Shown here: positions 7,740-15,463 of the stretch, one piece after another | How the letters are laid out: each line of letters begins with the position of its first letter | Numbering within the stretch: the stretch's first letter is position 1 | Origin: RYN-230 sp963718305 | Lineage (GTDB): Bacteria; Actinomycetota; Actinomycetes; Streptosporangiales; Streptosporangiaceae | Length of the DNA stretch: 64,000 nucleotides | NCBI GenBank assembly: GCA_963718305.1 | Contig: CAVQZG010000010.1 | Coordinates: 124,001 to 188,000 of the forward strand | Direction: 5' to 3' | Made by a program: the position numbers and the translations under genes | Notes under the pieces: generated by a model | The model's input: the letters and a program-made list of their open reading frames with translations, nothing else | What the model was told of the DNA's origin: nothing | Databases searched by the model: none

Positions 7740-8845
7740 GATCCGGGCAGCCTGACGTCAACCTGGCGCTCGCGGCGGGCTGCGCGGGCGGCGGCGGTGA
7801 GGTGACGCGCGAAGATGGCGGCCCGGCGGCGGCGGGACAGCCGGACCCGGCCGCGGAGCACCTGGTAGTCCCGGCGCACCAGCTCGTCCAGGATGCCGCC
7901 GTACAGCTCCAGGGCCGCCCGGATGCAGGGTTGGGAGGACGGGGCGAGCAGCTCCACGCCGGGCAGCGCGGCCCGGTAGTGGGCGCGGGCCCGGGCGCAC
8001 TCGAAGGCGAGCAGGTCCCGGACCGCGGCGGTGGGTTCCGGGCGGGCCAGATCCGCCGCGGCCACCCCGAACCGGTCCAGGTCCGCGGCGGGCAGGTAGA
8101 TCCGGCCGCGGCGCAGGTCCTCACCTACGTCCCGGATGAAGTTGGTGAGCTGGAAGGCCAGGCCGAGCTGGCGGGCGGGCTCGCGGGCCCGGACCGGGTC
8201 GGCGGATTCCAGCACGGGCAGCATCATGGTGCCGATCACCGCGGCAGACCCGTCCATGTAGCCGAGCAGGTCGTCGTAGCTGGCGTAGGACGTCACGGTG
8301 AGGTCCATGGCCATCGAGGTGAGGAAGGCGCGAAAATCCGCCTCGTCGATTTCGAAGGAGCGGACGGTGTGCACCACCGCCGCTAGCACCGGGTCATCGC
8401 AGCGGCCCGCCCGCAGGTACCCGAAGAAGCGCTCGCCCCAGTCCGTCAGGGCCACGGCGCGCTGGGCCGGGCTGAGGCCGTTGTCCAGGTCATCCACGAT
8501 CTCGTCGGCGTACCGGGCGAAGCCGTAGAGGGCGTGCACGTGCGGCCGTTTCCAGTCCGGCAGCAGCCTGGTGGCCAGATAATAGGAGGTCCCGTGCCTG
8601 CGGTTCAGCTGGCGGCAGCGCTCATAGGCGGCAGTCAGGGTGGCCGGGCCCGAGGCGGCGGGCCGGGATCCGGGCTGGCCCGGTCCCGGCGCAGATGATT
8701 CTGGCCTGCAGAGCTCCGGTCCGGGCCGTTCTGGCTCGCCTGATCCGGGCCCGGCCAGGCCCGGACCGCCGGGGCTGGACCGGGCCACCCCCGGGATCCG
8801 GGCCGCCGGCCGCTGTTCCTGAGGTGCCTCGCTGAGCTCGGTCAT
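7736..8845 (-). CDS. crtB: Phytoene synthase
   Basis: CrtB joins two geranylgeranyl diphosphates head to head to make phytoene. The 369-residue product carries both Mg-diphosphate motifs of squalene/phytoene synthases, YADEIVDDLD and NFIRDVGEDLRRGRIYLP, plus HALYGFARYADE. The first ~70 residues are Pro/Gly/Ala-rich and outside the fold, which begins near LTAAYERCRQLNRRHGTSYY. The ATG at 8845 overlaps the crtI stop (ATGA), which decides the start; an upstream in-frame start would run far into crtI. Its own stop overlaps the regulator's GTG. Translational coupling on both sides supports fixed expression ratios in this operon. Confidence 0.94.
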   Translation of the reverse strand: MTELSEAPQEQRPAARIPGVARSSPGGPGLAGPGSGEPERPGPELCRPESSAPGPGQPGSRPAASGPATLTAAYERCRQLNRRHGTSYYLATRLLPDWKRPHVHALYGFARYADEIVDDLDNGLSPAQRAVALTDWGERFFGYLRAGRCDDPVLAAVVHTVRSFEIDEADFRAFLTSMAMDLTVTSYASYDDLLGYMDGSAAVIGTMMLPVLESADPVRAREPARQLGLAFQLTNFIRDVGEDLRRGRIYLPAADLDRFGVAAADLARPEPTAAVRDLLAFECARARAHYRAALPGVELLAPSSQPCIRAALELYGGILDELVRRDYQVLRGRVRLSRRRRAAIFARHLTAAARAARRERQVDVRLPGS

Positions 8846-10317
8846 CGCTGGCCGTCCAGCACGGCGCGGGCGGCCAGCCGGCCGGAGATCAGCACCATGG
8901 GCACGCCGATGCCAGGGGCGGTGCCCGCCCCCGCGAAGTGCAGCCCGGGGACCCGCCGGGCCGAGCGGCGCGGGCGCAGCCACGCGGTCTGCGAAAGGCG
9001 ATGGTCCAGGCCGAACGGGGTGCCGGCGGTGTGCCCGCGCGCCGCCCAGCCGGGTGGGTCCACGATCAGCTCGGCGGGGGCAAGGACCAGATCGCCGTAG
9101 CCGAGCCTGCCCAGCCGGTCCAGCAGCCGGGTGCGCAGCCGGGGCGTGGTCGCCGCCCAGCCGTGCCCGCCGAGCAGGTTCGCCGTCGGCTCCAGCACGC
9201 TCAGCGTGGCGTGGCCCGCCGGGGCCGCCGCCGGGTCGTGGCTGGGCGCGGTGACCAGCAGGCTTGGATCCGGGCCGGGCTGGACGTCGCCCCGGCGGGT
9301 CAGCGCGTCGAAGGTGCCCGCCCAGTCCGGCCCCAGATGCAGCGTGTGGTGGGCCTGCCCAGGCAGCTGGTGATCCAGGCCGAAGTGGGCGACCAGGCAG
9401 GAGGGTGCGAAGTGCGGGCGGCGCAGCCGCCAGTCCGCCGCACCCGGCGGCAGCAGGCCCCGCTGCGCGGCGGGCAGGTCACCGGCCACGATCACGCTCG
9501 ACGCGGCGAGCAGCTCGCCACCGGCCAGCCGCACGCCGGTCACCCCGGACGTCCCGGCCAGCACCCGTTCGGCCCTGGTGCCGTACCGCAGCCCGGCACC
9601 CGCCTTGGCCGCCACGTCCGCGAGCGCGAGCGGTACGGCGTGCATCCCGCCGCGGGCCGGGATGTGCACCCCGCCCACGGTGTCCATGGCGGAGACGATC
9701 GAGTAGATCCCGGGCGCACGGGCCGGGTCGAGGCCGACGTACAGGGCCTGGAAGGTGTGCGCGCGGATCAGCCGCCAGTCGGTCAGGTAGTGCCCCGCCA
9801 GCCCGTTCATCCGGCGCAGCGCGCCCAGCCGGGCCAGCCGGATCATCGCCCGAACCTGGACGAGGTCGCTCAGGTGACGGAAATCGCGGGCCACGAACGG
9901 CGCCCACTCCGCTTCCAGCAGCAGCTCCAGCTGCTGCCGGAAGCGCAGGTAGCGCACGGCTTCGCGGGGCCCGGACAGACGGGTCACCTCCGCCGCCATC
10001 CGCTCCGCGCCGGGCAGCACGTCCAGGTATGAGCCGTCGTGGAAGGCGAGCCGGTAGTAAGGATCAAGCTCGGTCAGCGGGAGCCAGCTGGCCAGCTCTT
10101 CACCGGCGGCGCCGATCGTCTCCTCGATTACCCCGGGCATGGTGAGCACCGACGGGCCGGTATCGAACCGGTAGGGCCCGACGCTGGCCGTGCCGCAGCA
10201 GCCCCCCGGTCCGTCGCTGGCTTCCACCACGGTCACGTCGCGGCCTGCCGCAGCCAGGTGGATGGCGGCCGCCAGGCCAGCCAGCCCGGCGCCGATCACG
10301 ACCACCGGACCGGTCAT
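8842..10317 (-). CDS. crtI: Phytoene desaturase
   Basis: CrtI is an FAD enzyme that desaturates phytoene stepwise to neurosporene or lycopene. The 491-residue product shows the N-terminal dinucleotide motif VVVIGAGLAGLAAAIHLA, the substrate segment YRFDTGPSVLTMPG, and the C-terminal GAGTAPGIGVPMVLISG, the family HPGAG signature in variant form. The start at 10317 lies 1 bp after the crtE stop and places the FAD motif at residues 4-21. The number of desaturation steps cannot be read from the sequence. With the separate CrtD-like enzyme it supplies the conjugated chain of the pigment. Confidence 0.93.
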   Translation of the reverse strand: MTGPVVVIGAGLAGLAAAIHLAAAGRDVTVVEASDGPGGCCGTASVGPYRFDTGPSVLTMPGVIEETIGAAGEELASWLPLTELDPYYRLAFHDGSYLDVLPGAERMAAEVTRLSGPREAVRYLRFRQQLELLLEAEWAPFVARDFRHLSDLVQVRAMIRLARLGALRRMNGLAGHYLTDWRLIRAHTFQALYVGLDPARAPGIYSIVSAMDTVGGVHIPARGGMHAVPLALADVAAKAGAGLRYGTRAERVLAGTSGVTGVRLAGGELLAASSVIVAGDLPAAQRGLLPPGAADWRLRRPHFAPSCLVAHFGLDHQLPGQAHHTLHLGPDWAGTFDALTRRGDVQPGPDPSLLVTAPSHDPAAAPAGHATLSVLEPTANLLGGHGWAATTPRLRTRLLDRLGRLGYGDLVLAPAELIVDPPGWAARGHTAGTPFGLDHRLSQTAWLRPRRSARRVPGLHFAGAGTAPGIGVPMVLISGRLAARAVLDGQR

Positions 10318-10318
10318 C

Positions 10319-11467
10319 TCAGCGGCCCCGGCGGGTGGCCTGGCCGGCCAGCTGGAGCAGGGCGGCCCGGGCGTCGGCCGGGACGCCGGCCTCGGCCTCC
10401 AGCGCGGCCCGGGCCTGCCGCGCCAGGCCGGCGATCCGCCGCTCGACCGCATCCAGGGCCCCGCAGCTGGCCAGCGCCGTGCGGACGCCGGCAATGTCCG
10501 CGTCGGTGGCGGCCGGGTTACCGGGGACCGTCTCGATGACCCGCTGCCCGGCCGGGCCGGCCATCTGCCTGGCCAGTACCAGCAGCAGGGTCTGCTTGCC
10601 CTCCCGGATGTCCTCGCCCGCGGGCTTGCCGGTCGCCCTGGGGTCGCCGAACACGCCCAGCACGTCGTCGCGCAGCTGGAACGCCTCCCCCAGCGGCAGG
10701 CCGTACCCGGACAGGAAGCTCTCATTTCCGGCGCGCCCCGCGACCGCGGCGCCCAGCTGCAAGGGGCGTTCCACCGTGTACTTGGCTGATTTGTAGCGGA
10801 TGATCCGCTCGGCGGTCCCGATCTGTTCCGCGGCCGGGAGGGCCGCGCTGACCGGGCTGGTCCCCGGCGGGCCCAGGCCGCGCTGGGCGTGGACCAGGTC
10901 CAGGTACTGCCCGCCGATCACTTCGGTCCGCAGCGTGGTGAACAGGCGGAGCACCGTGGCCAGCCGCTCCGGGCGCAGTCCCGCGTCGCACAGGGCGGCA
11001 TCGGCCCAGGCGAAGGCCTGCAGGCCGAGGACGAGCGCGGCCGCGCGGCCGAACCCGGCGCGTGGTCCCGGCCAGCCGTGCCGGCCTTCCGGGCCCGCCA
11101 GGCGGATATGCGCGGACGGCTGCCAGCGCCGCACGGCCGATCCGTCCATCAGGTCATCGCAGATCAGCGCGCAGGCGTGCAGGAACTCGACCGCGCAGCC
11201 CACCCGCAGGGCGGCGTCGGCATCGGGCCCGGTCGGCGCGCCTCCGGCGGCCCGGTATCCCCAGTAGACGAAGGCCGGGCGGAGCCGCTTGCCCGGACCG
11301 CGGACCAGGCCGCCCAGCACGTCGTCGAAGGCGGCGATGTCGGCGCCGAGAAAATCAAGCTCAGCCAGCCGCCGGCCGAGCATCGCAGCCAGCTCGGCCT
11401 CGATGAGCTGGCCCGGCCAGGTCACGTCGGCCGCTGCGGCGGGAATCTCACCGGCCTGCACAGTCAC
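10319..11467 (-). CDS. crtE: Geranylgeranyl diphosphate synthase
   Basis: CrtE makes the C20 precursor geranylgeranyl diphosphate. The 382-residue product is an all-helical trans-prenyltransferase with GPGKRLRP, the first aspartate motif DDLMD near residue 105, GGQYLDL, KSAKYTVERP, and the second aspartate motif DDVLGVFGD near 285. The start is a GTG at 11467 behind AGAGAGGACC. It is the first gene of the leftward carotenoid operon, with 660 bp of non-coding DNA upstream that should hold the operon promoter. The assignment as C20 rather than C15 synthase rests on the crt context. Confidence 0.92.
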   Translation of the reverse strand: MTVQAGEIPAAAADVTWPGQLIEAELAAMLGRRLAELDFLGADIAAFDDVLGGLVRGPGKRLRPAFVYWGYRAAGGAPTGPDADAALRVGCAVEFLHACALICDDLMDGSAVRRWQPSAHIRLAGPEGRHGWPGPRAGFGRAAALVLGLQAFAWADAALCDAGLRPERLATVLRLFTTLRTEVIGGQYLDLVHAQRGLGPPGTSPVSAALPAAEQIGTAERIIRYKSAKYTVERPLQLGAAVAGRAGNESFLSGYGLPLGEAFQLRDDVLGVFGDPRATGKPAGEDIREGKQTLLLVLARQMAGPAGQRVIETVPGNPAATDADIAGVRTALASCGALDAVERRIAGLARQARAALEAEAGVPADARAALLQLAGQATRRGR

Positions 11468-11689
11468 GATCCGGCGGTCCTCTCTGCGGGGCTGCGGGCA
11501 CTGCCATTACCGGGAGATTCGGCTCCACAGGCCCGGGCGGTTGCATGCCCGCGGGCGGCCTCATCCAGCCCGCCCGCCCCGCTCAGTCGCACCGGTGCCC
11601 AGTCGCACCGCCCAGTCACACCGGGCCGCCGGCCGGACGTACTCACGGCCGGCCGGGGAACGAACAGGTAGAGCGGCCGACCGGTCAAC

Positions 11690-11960
11690 GACCGCCGGAA
11701 AGGGCTACTTACGGAACGAAAGCTAAGAATTCCGGATAAAACGGCCAGAAACCATCAACCACATTGACCGCACTGTTCCCGGCAATTCCTTACAGCCCTA
11801 TTACCGCCGTCGCCGCACCGGCCAGCGGCGCCCCGGGGACGCCAGCGAACCCACGTTTTGGTGGGATACCCTCAAGCCGCCTACCTGGGAATCGCCGCTC
11901 AGAGTTTCCGAGTGATTACCAATCAATACGAGAAGGTACATGTGAGCGCACTACAACCGG
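11690..11960. promoter_or_regulatory. AT-richer control region between crtE and the epimerase-like gene
   Basis: The 665-bp gap at 11468-12132 holds no convincing gene. Its centre (about 11700-11950) is clearly richer in A/T than the surroundings, for example around ttccggataaaacggccag and attaccaatcaatacg. The left part, next to crtE, is GC-rich. This is where a promoter and operators for the leftward crt operon, and for the rightward epimerase-like gene, would be expected. No -35/-10 pair is strong enough to name. Confidence 0.4.
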
Positions 11961-12132
11961 GGTTGAGGAACTTCGCCCGCATGCGCGGCCCAGGCCGCTA
12001 TGGTTCAAGTGCCGGCGGGGCTGACGGTCCCCCGCTCCCCAAGCAGCCCCGCCGGCACTCAATCGCAACCCGCCCGCCGATGCCCCAGCAGCCCGGATAC
12101 CACGGGCCCGGGGACATGCAGGGAAGCTGATC

Positions 12133-13077
12133 ATGGTTTCGCTCACTGGCGCCCAGGTCCCTCTGACCGGCGCGCAATACGACCTCTCCGCGGGCGACTT
12201 CCGGGCCACTGTCACCGAGCTTGGTGCCGGGCTCCGGCGGCTGGAGCACCGGGGCCAGCCCGTCATCGTCGGGTACGAACCGGACGTGCTGCCCCCGGGC
12301 GCGGCCGGGCAGCTGCTCTGCCCCTGGCCGAACCGGGTGGACGGCGGCCACTACTCCATCGATGGTGCGCACTACCAGCTGGATCTCAGCGAGCCGGCCA
12401 ACGAGAACGCCATCCACGGGCTGACCCGCTGGTCCTCCTGGGCGCCCGGACCGGCCGTGGCGGCCGGGGATGAGATCACCCTCCGGCTGGTGCTGCTCGG
12501 GCACCAGGGGTACCCGTTCTGCCTGGAACTCGACGCCTCCTACCGGCTGGACGCCGACCGCGGCCTGGCGGTCAGCATCAGCGCCCGGAACGTCGGCTCG
12601 GTCGCGGCCCCGTACGGCACCGGGTCACATCCCTACCTGACGGCCGGGGCGGCCACGGTGGACGAGTGCGAGCTGGAGCTCCCGGCCGGGCTGTGGCAGC
12701 CGATCGGCGAGCGGGGCATCCCGTACGACACTCCCGAGGACGTGACCGCCACCGAGTTTGACTTCCGCACGGCCAGGCGGATCGGCCTCACCCAGCTGGA
12801 CAGCGCGCTGACCGGCCTGACCCGGGAGGCCGACGGCCGGGCCCGGGCCCGGCTCAGCAGCGCGGGAACCCAGGTGACGCTGTGGGCCGGGCCAGGCTAC
12901 GAATGGCTGCAGGTGTTCACCGGCGACACGCTCGACCCGTCCCACCGCCGGAAGGCCGTGGCCATCGAGCCGATGACCTGCCCGCCGAACGCCTTCGTCT
13001 CCGGCGTGGACCTGCTGATGCTCGAACCCGGCGACAGCGTCACCCACACCTGGGGCATCGAAGTCACCCCCACCTAA
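12133..13077 (+). CDS. Aldose 1-epimerase family protein
   Basis: The 314-residue protein has the galactose-mutarotase fold signatures: GQLLCPWPNRVDGGHY near residue 57, ENAIHGL (catalytic-type His) near 95, PYGTGSHPYL near 157, and AIEPMTCPPNAF near 277. These enzymes interconvert alpha and beta anomers of aldoses in the cytoplasm. The ATG at 12133 has GGGAAGC upstream. It stands alone, facing away from the carotenoid operon. A link to the sugar of the carotenoid glycoside is possible but only positional. The substrate is not known. Confidence 0.88.
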   Translation: MVSLTGAQVPLTGAQYDLSAGDFRATVTELGAGLRRLEHRGQPVIVGYEPDVLPPGAAGQLLCPWPNRVDGGHYSIDGAHYQLDLSEPANENAIHGLTRWSSWAPGPAVAAGDEITLRLVLLGHQGYPFCLELDASYRLDADRGLAVSISARNVGSVAAPYGTGSHPYLTAGAATVDECELELPAGLWQPIGERGIPYDTPEDVTATEFDFRTARRIGLTQLDSALTGLTREADGRARARLSSAGTQVTLWAGPGYEWLQVFTGDTLDPSHRRKAVAIEPMTCPPNAFVSGVDLLMLEPGDSVTHTWGIEVTPT

Positions 13078-13105
13078 CTCCCCCGCCCCGTCATGGCCAA
13101 TGCCG

Positions 13106-13175
13106 ACATTTCACGCCTGACGTGCGCCCCAGCGGGTGTTTTGCCCGTTTATGGGCGCACCTCGGCGTGAAATGT
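13106..13175. repeat. Large inverted repeat with nested hairpin between convergent genes
   Basis: Left arm 13106-13129 begins acatttcacgcc and ends gtgcgccc. Right arm 13153-13175 reads gggcgcac then ggcgtgaaatgt. The arms are complementary over both blocks, with a mismatched joint between. The 23-bp loop contains a smaller CGGG/CCCG hairpin. It sits between the convergent epimerase-like gene and the mocA-like gene, so it could act as a two-way terminator. No T-run follows, so a dispersed palindrome is an alternative. Confidence 0.7.
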
Positions 13176-13228
13176 GGGCAGGAGGGGCCAGTGTGACTCG
13201 TGGGACCTGGGCAGGTGGCCCGGCGGTG

Positions 13229-13789
13229 CTAGCGGGGACCGCGGGTGAGACGGGCCAGGTCGTCGGGGGTGTCCACGTCATCGGGGCGGCCGGTGTCCGC
13301 GCACTCGACCAGCGTGACCAGATCCTGGTGCGCGCGCAGGAACGGCCGGGCCCCCACGTCACCCACCGCCAGGTCGATGACCTCCGGCCAGTACTCCCGG
13401 GCGATCAGCACCGGGTTGCGGGGCTGGCCGTCGTAGGTGGCCACGGCCACCTGGGCCCCGGTGGCGAACGCGGAGATCAGGCGGGCCACCGCGGCGGGCC
13501 CGACTAGCGGCTGGTCCACCAGGGCCAGCACCGCGGCCACGCAGGTCTCGGGGACCGCCCGCAGGCCCGTGGCCAGCGAGGAGCCCATGCCGCTGGCCCA
13601 GTCTGGGTTGACCACGCTGATCACCCCGGGGGGCAGGGTGACCGGTGCGGCGCCGGTGACGACCACCAGCGGGGCCGCGCCACCGGACTGCAGCAGCCAG
13701 ATCCCCCGGTCCACCAGCCGGACCCCGTCCACCTCGACCAGCGCTTTGGGGCGGCCGAGCCGGGACCCTGCCCCTGCCGCCAGCAGCAC
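13229..13789 (-). CDS. MocA/MobA-like molybdenum-cofactor nucleotidyltransferase
   Basis: The 186-residue reading begins with the NTP-transferase signature LLAAGAGSRLGRPKALVEVDG. It then shows NPDWASGMGSSLATGL and ALVDQPLVGPAAVARL, typical of MocA-type CTP:molybdopterin cytidylyltransferases, which load molybdopterin for xanthine dehydrogenase or CO dehydrogenase enzymes. The GTG at 13789 cuts close to the fold (family members start VAGVLLAAG). The frame stays open upstream through a repeat tract, so the true start is uncertain. The partner xdhC-family gene lies just upstream in the same direction. No molybdenum hydroxylase is in view. Confidence 0.8.
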   Translation of the reverse strand: MLLAAGAGSRLGRPKALVEVDGVRLVDRGIWLLQSGGAAPLVVVTGAAPVTLPPGVISVVNPDWASGMGSSLATGLRAVPETCVAAVLALVDQPLVGPAAVARLISAFATGAQVAVATYDGQPRNPVLIAREYWPEVIDLAVGDVGARPFLRAHQDLVTLVECADTGRPDDVDTPDDLARLTRGPR

Positions 13790-13812
13790 CCCGGCGACCG
13801 GGCCGGCCGGGT

Positions 13813-13965
13813 ATGGGCCAGCCGGGGCGAGGCCACTCAGGGATGGGTCAGCCAGGAATGGCCCAGCCGCCGAGAGGCCCAGCCGGCGAGGGCCCAGCCG
13901 CCGAGGGGCCAGCCGGGGAAGAGCCAGCCGGCGAGGCGCCAGCGGGAGAAGAGCCAGCCGCGGGC
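13813..13965. repeat. Degenerate 15-bp tandem repeat tract
   Basis: Seven or more imperfect copies of a 15-bp unit (for example gcccagccggcgagg) fill the space between the stop of the xdhC-family gene and the mocA-like start. It may be translated as a Pro/Ala/Gly/Ser linker if the mocA-like start lies upstream, or be untranslated. Confidence 0.8.
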
Positions 13966-15066
13966 TCAGTGATGGATCCGCCCGGAGGTCGTGGTCAGCG
14001 GCCGGCCGGAGCCACCCCAGCGGAGCTGGATCAGCTCCGCGGCGACCGACACCGCGGTCTCCTCGGGCGTTCTCGCCCCGAGGTCCAGGCCGATCGGGGA
14101 ACGGAGCCGGGCCAGTTCGTCCTCACCCAGGCCGGCCTCGCGGAGCCGGGCGAGCCGGTCCTCGTGCGTCCGGCGGCTGCCCATGGCGCCGATGTACCCG
14201 GCCGGAGTGCGCAGCGCCACCTCCAGGACCGGCACATCGAACTTGGGATCGTGGGTGAGCACGCAGATCACCGTGCGCGAGTCCACCGGCGTCCGGGCCA
14301 GGAAGCGGTGCGGCCATTCGACCACCACCTCGTCGGCCTCGGGGAAGCGGGCGGGCGTCGCGAAGATGCCCCGGGCGTCGCACACGGTAACCCGGTAGCC
14401 GAGGAACTTCCCGGCCCGGGCCACGGCGGCGGCGAAGTCGATGGCGCCGAAGACGAGCATCCGGGGCGGCGGCGCGAACGAGTGCACGAACACGGCCAGC
14501 TCGTCCCCGAGCCGTTCGCCGTGCTCGCCGTAGCGCCGGACGCCGGTCAGGCCCTGGGCCAGCATCCCGCGTGCGTCGTCGTCCACGGCCGCGTCCAGCC
14601 GCTCCCCGTTGCCGAGGGTGCCGCTGGCCCGCTCCTCGGCCCAGATCACCCGGCGCGCACCCACCTGGCCGGGGCCCTCGATCACACTGGCCACGGCGAC
14701 CGGCTCGCCCGCCGCGATGGCCGCCGACACCTCCCCCAGCTCGGGGAAGACCTCGCTGCTGACCGGCTCGACCAGCAGATGAAGGATGCCGCCGCAGGTC
14801 AGGCCCACCGCGAACGCGTCGTCGTCGCTAACGCCGTAGGTGGCCAGGACCGGTTTCCCGGTCTCGCAGACTTCGCGGGCCAGCTCGTAGACGGCCCCCT
14901 CGACGCAGCCGCCGGACACGCTCCCGATGACCTCACCCTCGGCGGACACCGCCATGGCGGCCCCTGGCTCGCGGGGTGCGCTGCGAAAGGTACGCACCAC
15001 CGTGGCCAGGCCGAACACCTCGCCCGTGTCCCACCACTTCGTGATCGGGTCCAGGATGTCTCGCAA
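13966..15066 (-). CDS. XdhC/CoxI family protein
   Basis: The 366-residue protein joins an N-terminal XdhC/CoxI domain (RTFRSAPREPGAAMAVS, GSVSGGCVEGAV, LTCGGILHLLVEPV) to a C-terminal Rossmann-like XdhC domain (LVFGAIDFAAAVA, TVCDARGIFATPARFPEAD, VLTHDPKFD, GAMGSRRTHEDRLARLREAG). XdhC binds and sulfurates molybdenum cofactor before insertion into xanthine dehydrogenase-type enzymes. The mocA-like gene follows in the same direction, so they form a maturation pair. The catalytic subunits must be encoded elsewhere. The start ATG at 15066 gives the usual family N terminus. Confidence 0.9.
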   Translation of the reverse strand: MRDILDPITKWWDTGEVFGLATVVRTFRSAPREPGAAMAVSAEGEVIGSVSGGCVEGAVYELAREVCETGKPVLATYGVSDDDAFAVGLTCGGILHLLVEPVSSEVFPELGEVSAAIAAGEPVAVASVIEGPGQVGARRVIWAEERASGTLGNGERLDAAVDDDARGMLAQGLTGVRRYGEHGERLGDELAVFVHSFAPPPRMLVFGAIDFAAAVARAGKFLGYRVTVCDARGIFATPARFPEADEVVVEWPHRFLARTPVDSRTVICVLTHDPKFDVPVLEVALRTPAGYIGAMGSRRTHEDRLARLREAGLGEDELARLRSPIGLDLGARTPEETAVSVAAELIQLRWGGSGRPLTTTSGRIHH

Positions 15067-15370
15067 CCGGCTTCACCTCGGCACATTCGGTCGTCACGGC
15101 CCTGGGTCCGGCCGGCACGCCAGGCAGGCGGGCCGGGGCCGCTGCGCCGGCATTGCCGGGGCATGACCTCAGGGTACGTTCACGTAACCGGCTCGCGCCA
15201 CGCCCGGACCCGCGGGCGGCCCCGGGGGCTGGCCTGGGACACCATCCCGGTGGCCTGCCGGACCCGCGCCAGCCACCCCAGGCCAGCCCGGTACCAGCCG
15301 CCCCGGGCATGCCGGCCCGACTGGCCACCGCACCCGGGCCGGCGGCGCCCGGGCCGGCCCGACTGGCAAG

Positions 15371-15389
15371 TTAGGTTAGCCTAAGCTAT
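15371..15389 (+). promoter_or_regulatory. IdeR/DmdR-type iron box
   Basis: The 19-bp TTAGGTTAGCCTAAGCTAT matches the actinobacterial iron-box consensus TTAGGTTAGSCTAACCTAA at 17 of 19 positions. It lies 75 bp before the GTG of the iron-binding lipoprotein gene. Iron-loaded IdeR/DmdR1 represses by binding here, so the transporter should be switched on by iron limitation. The remaining 15067-15463 gap holds no gene; an imperfect palindrome ggtacgttcacgtaacc lies at 15175-15191. Confidence 0.88.
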
Positions 15390-15463
15390 CGTCGGTTCCC
15401 GGTTCAGCGGCGATCCCTGTTCCCGCGGAGCAGGCAGCCGACGGCGACGACGAAAGGCGACTG

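Noticed and set aside
11464..11688. A 74-codon leftward open frame directly upstream of crtE
   Set aside because: Composition is that of random GC-rich frame, with no start signal, and it overlaps the crtE start.
11858..12130. A 90-codon rightward open frame upstream of the epimerase-like gene
   Set aside because: No ribosome-binding site or recognisable motif; its second half is Pro/Gly/Arg-rich like non-coding GC-rich DNA, and it lies in the likely control region.
15175..15191. Palindrome ggtacgttcacgtaacc upstream of the xdhC-family gene as an operator
   Set aside because: Symmetry requires a bulged base and no matching regulator consensus was recognised, so it was not listed as a feature.
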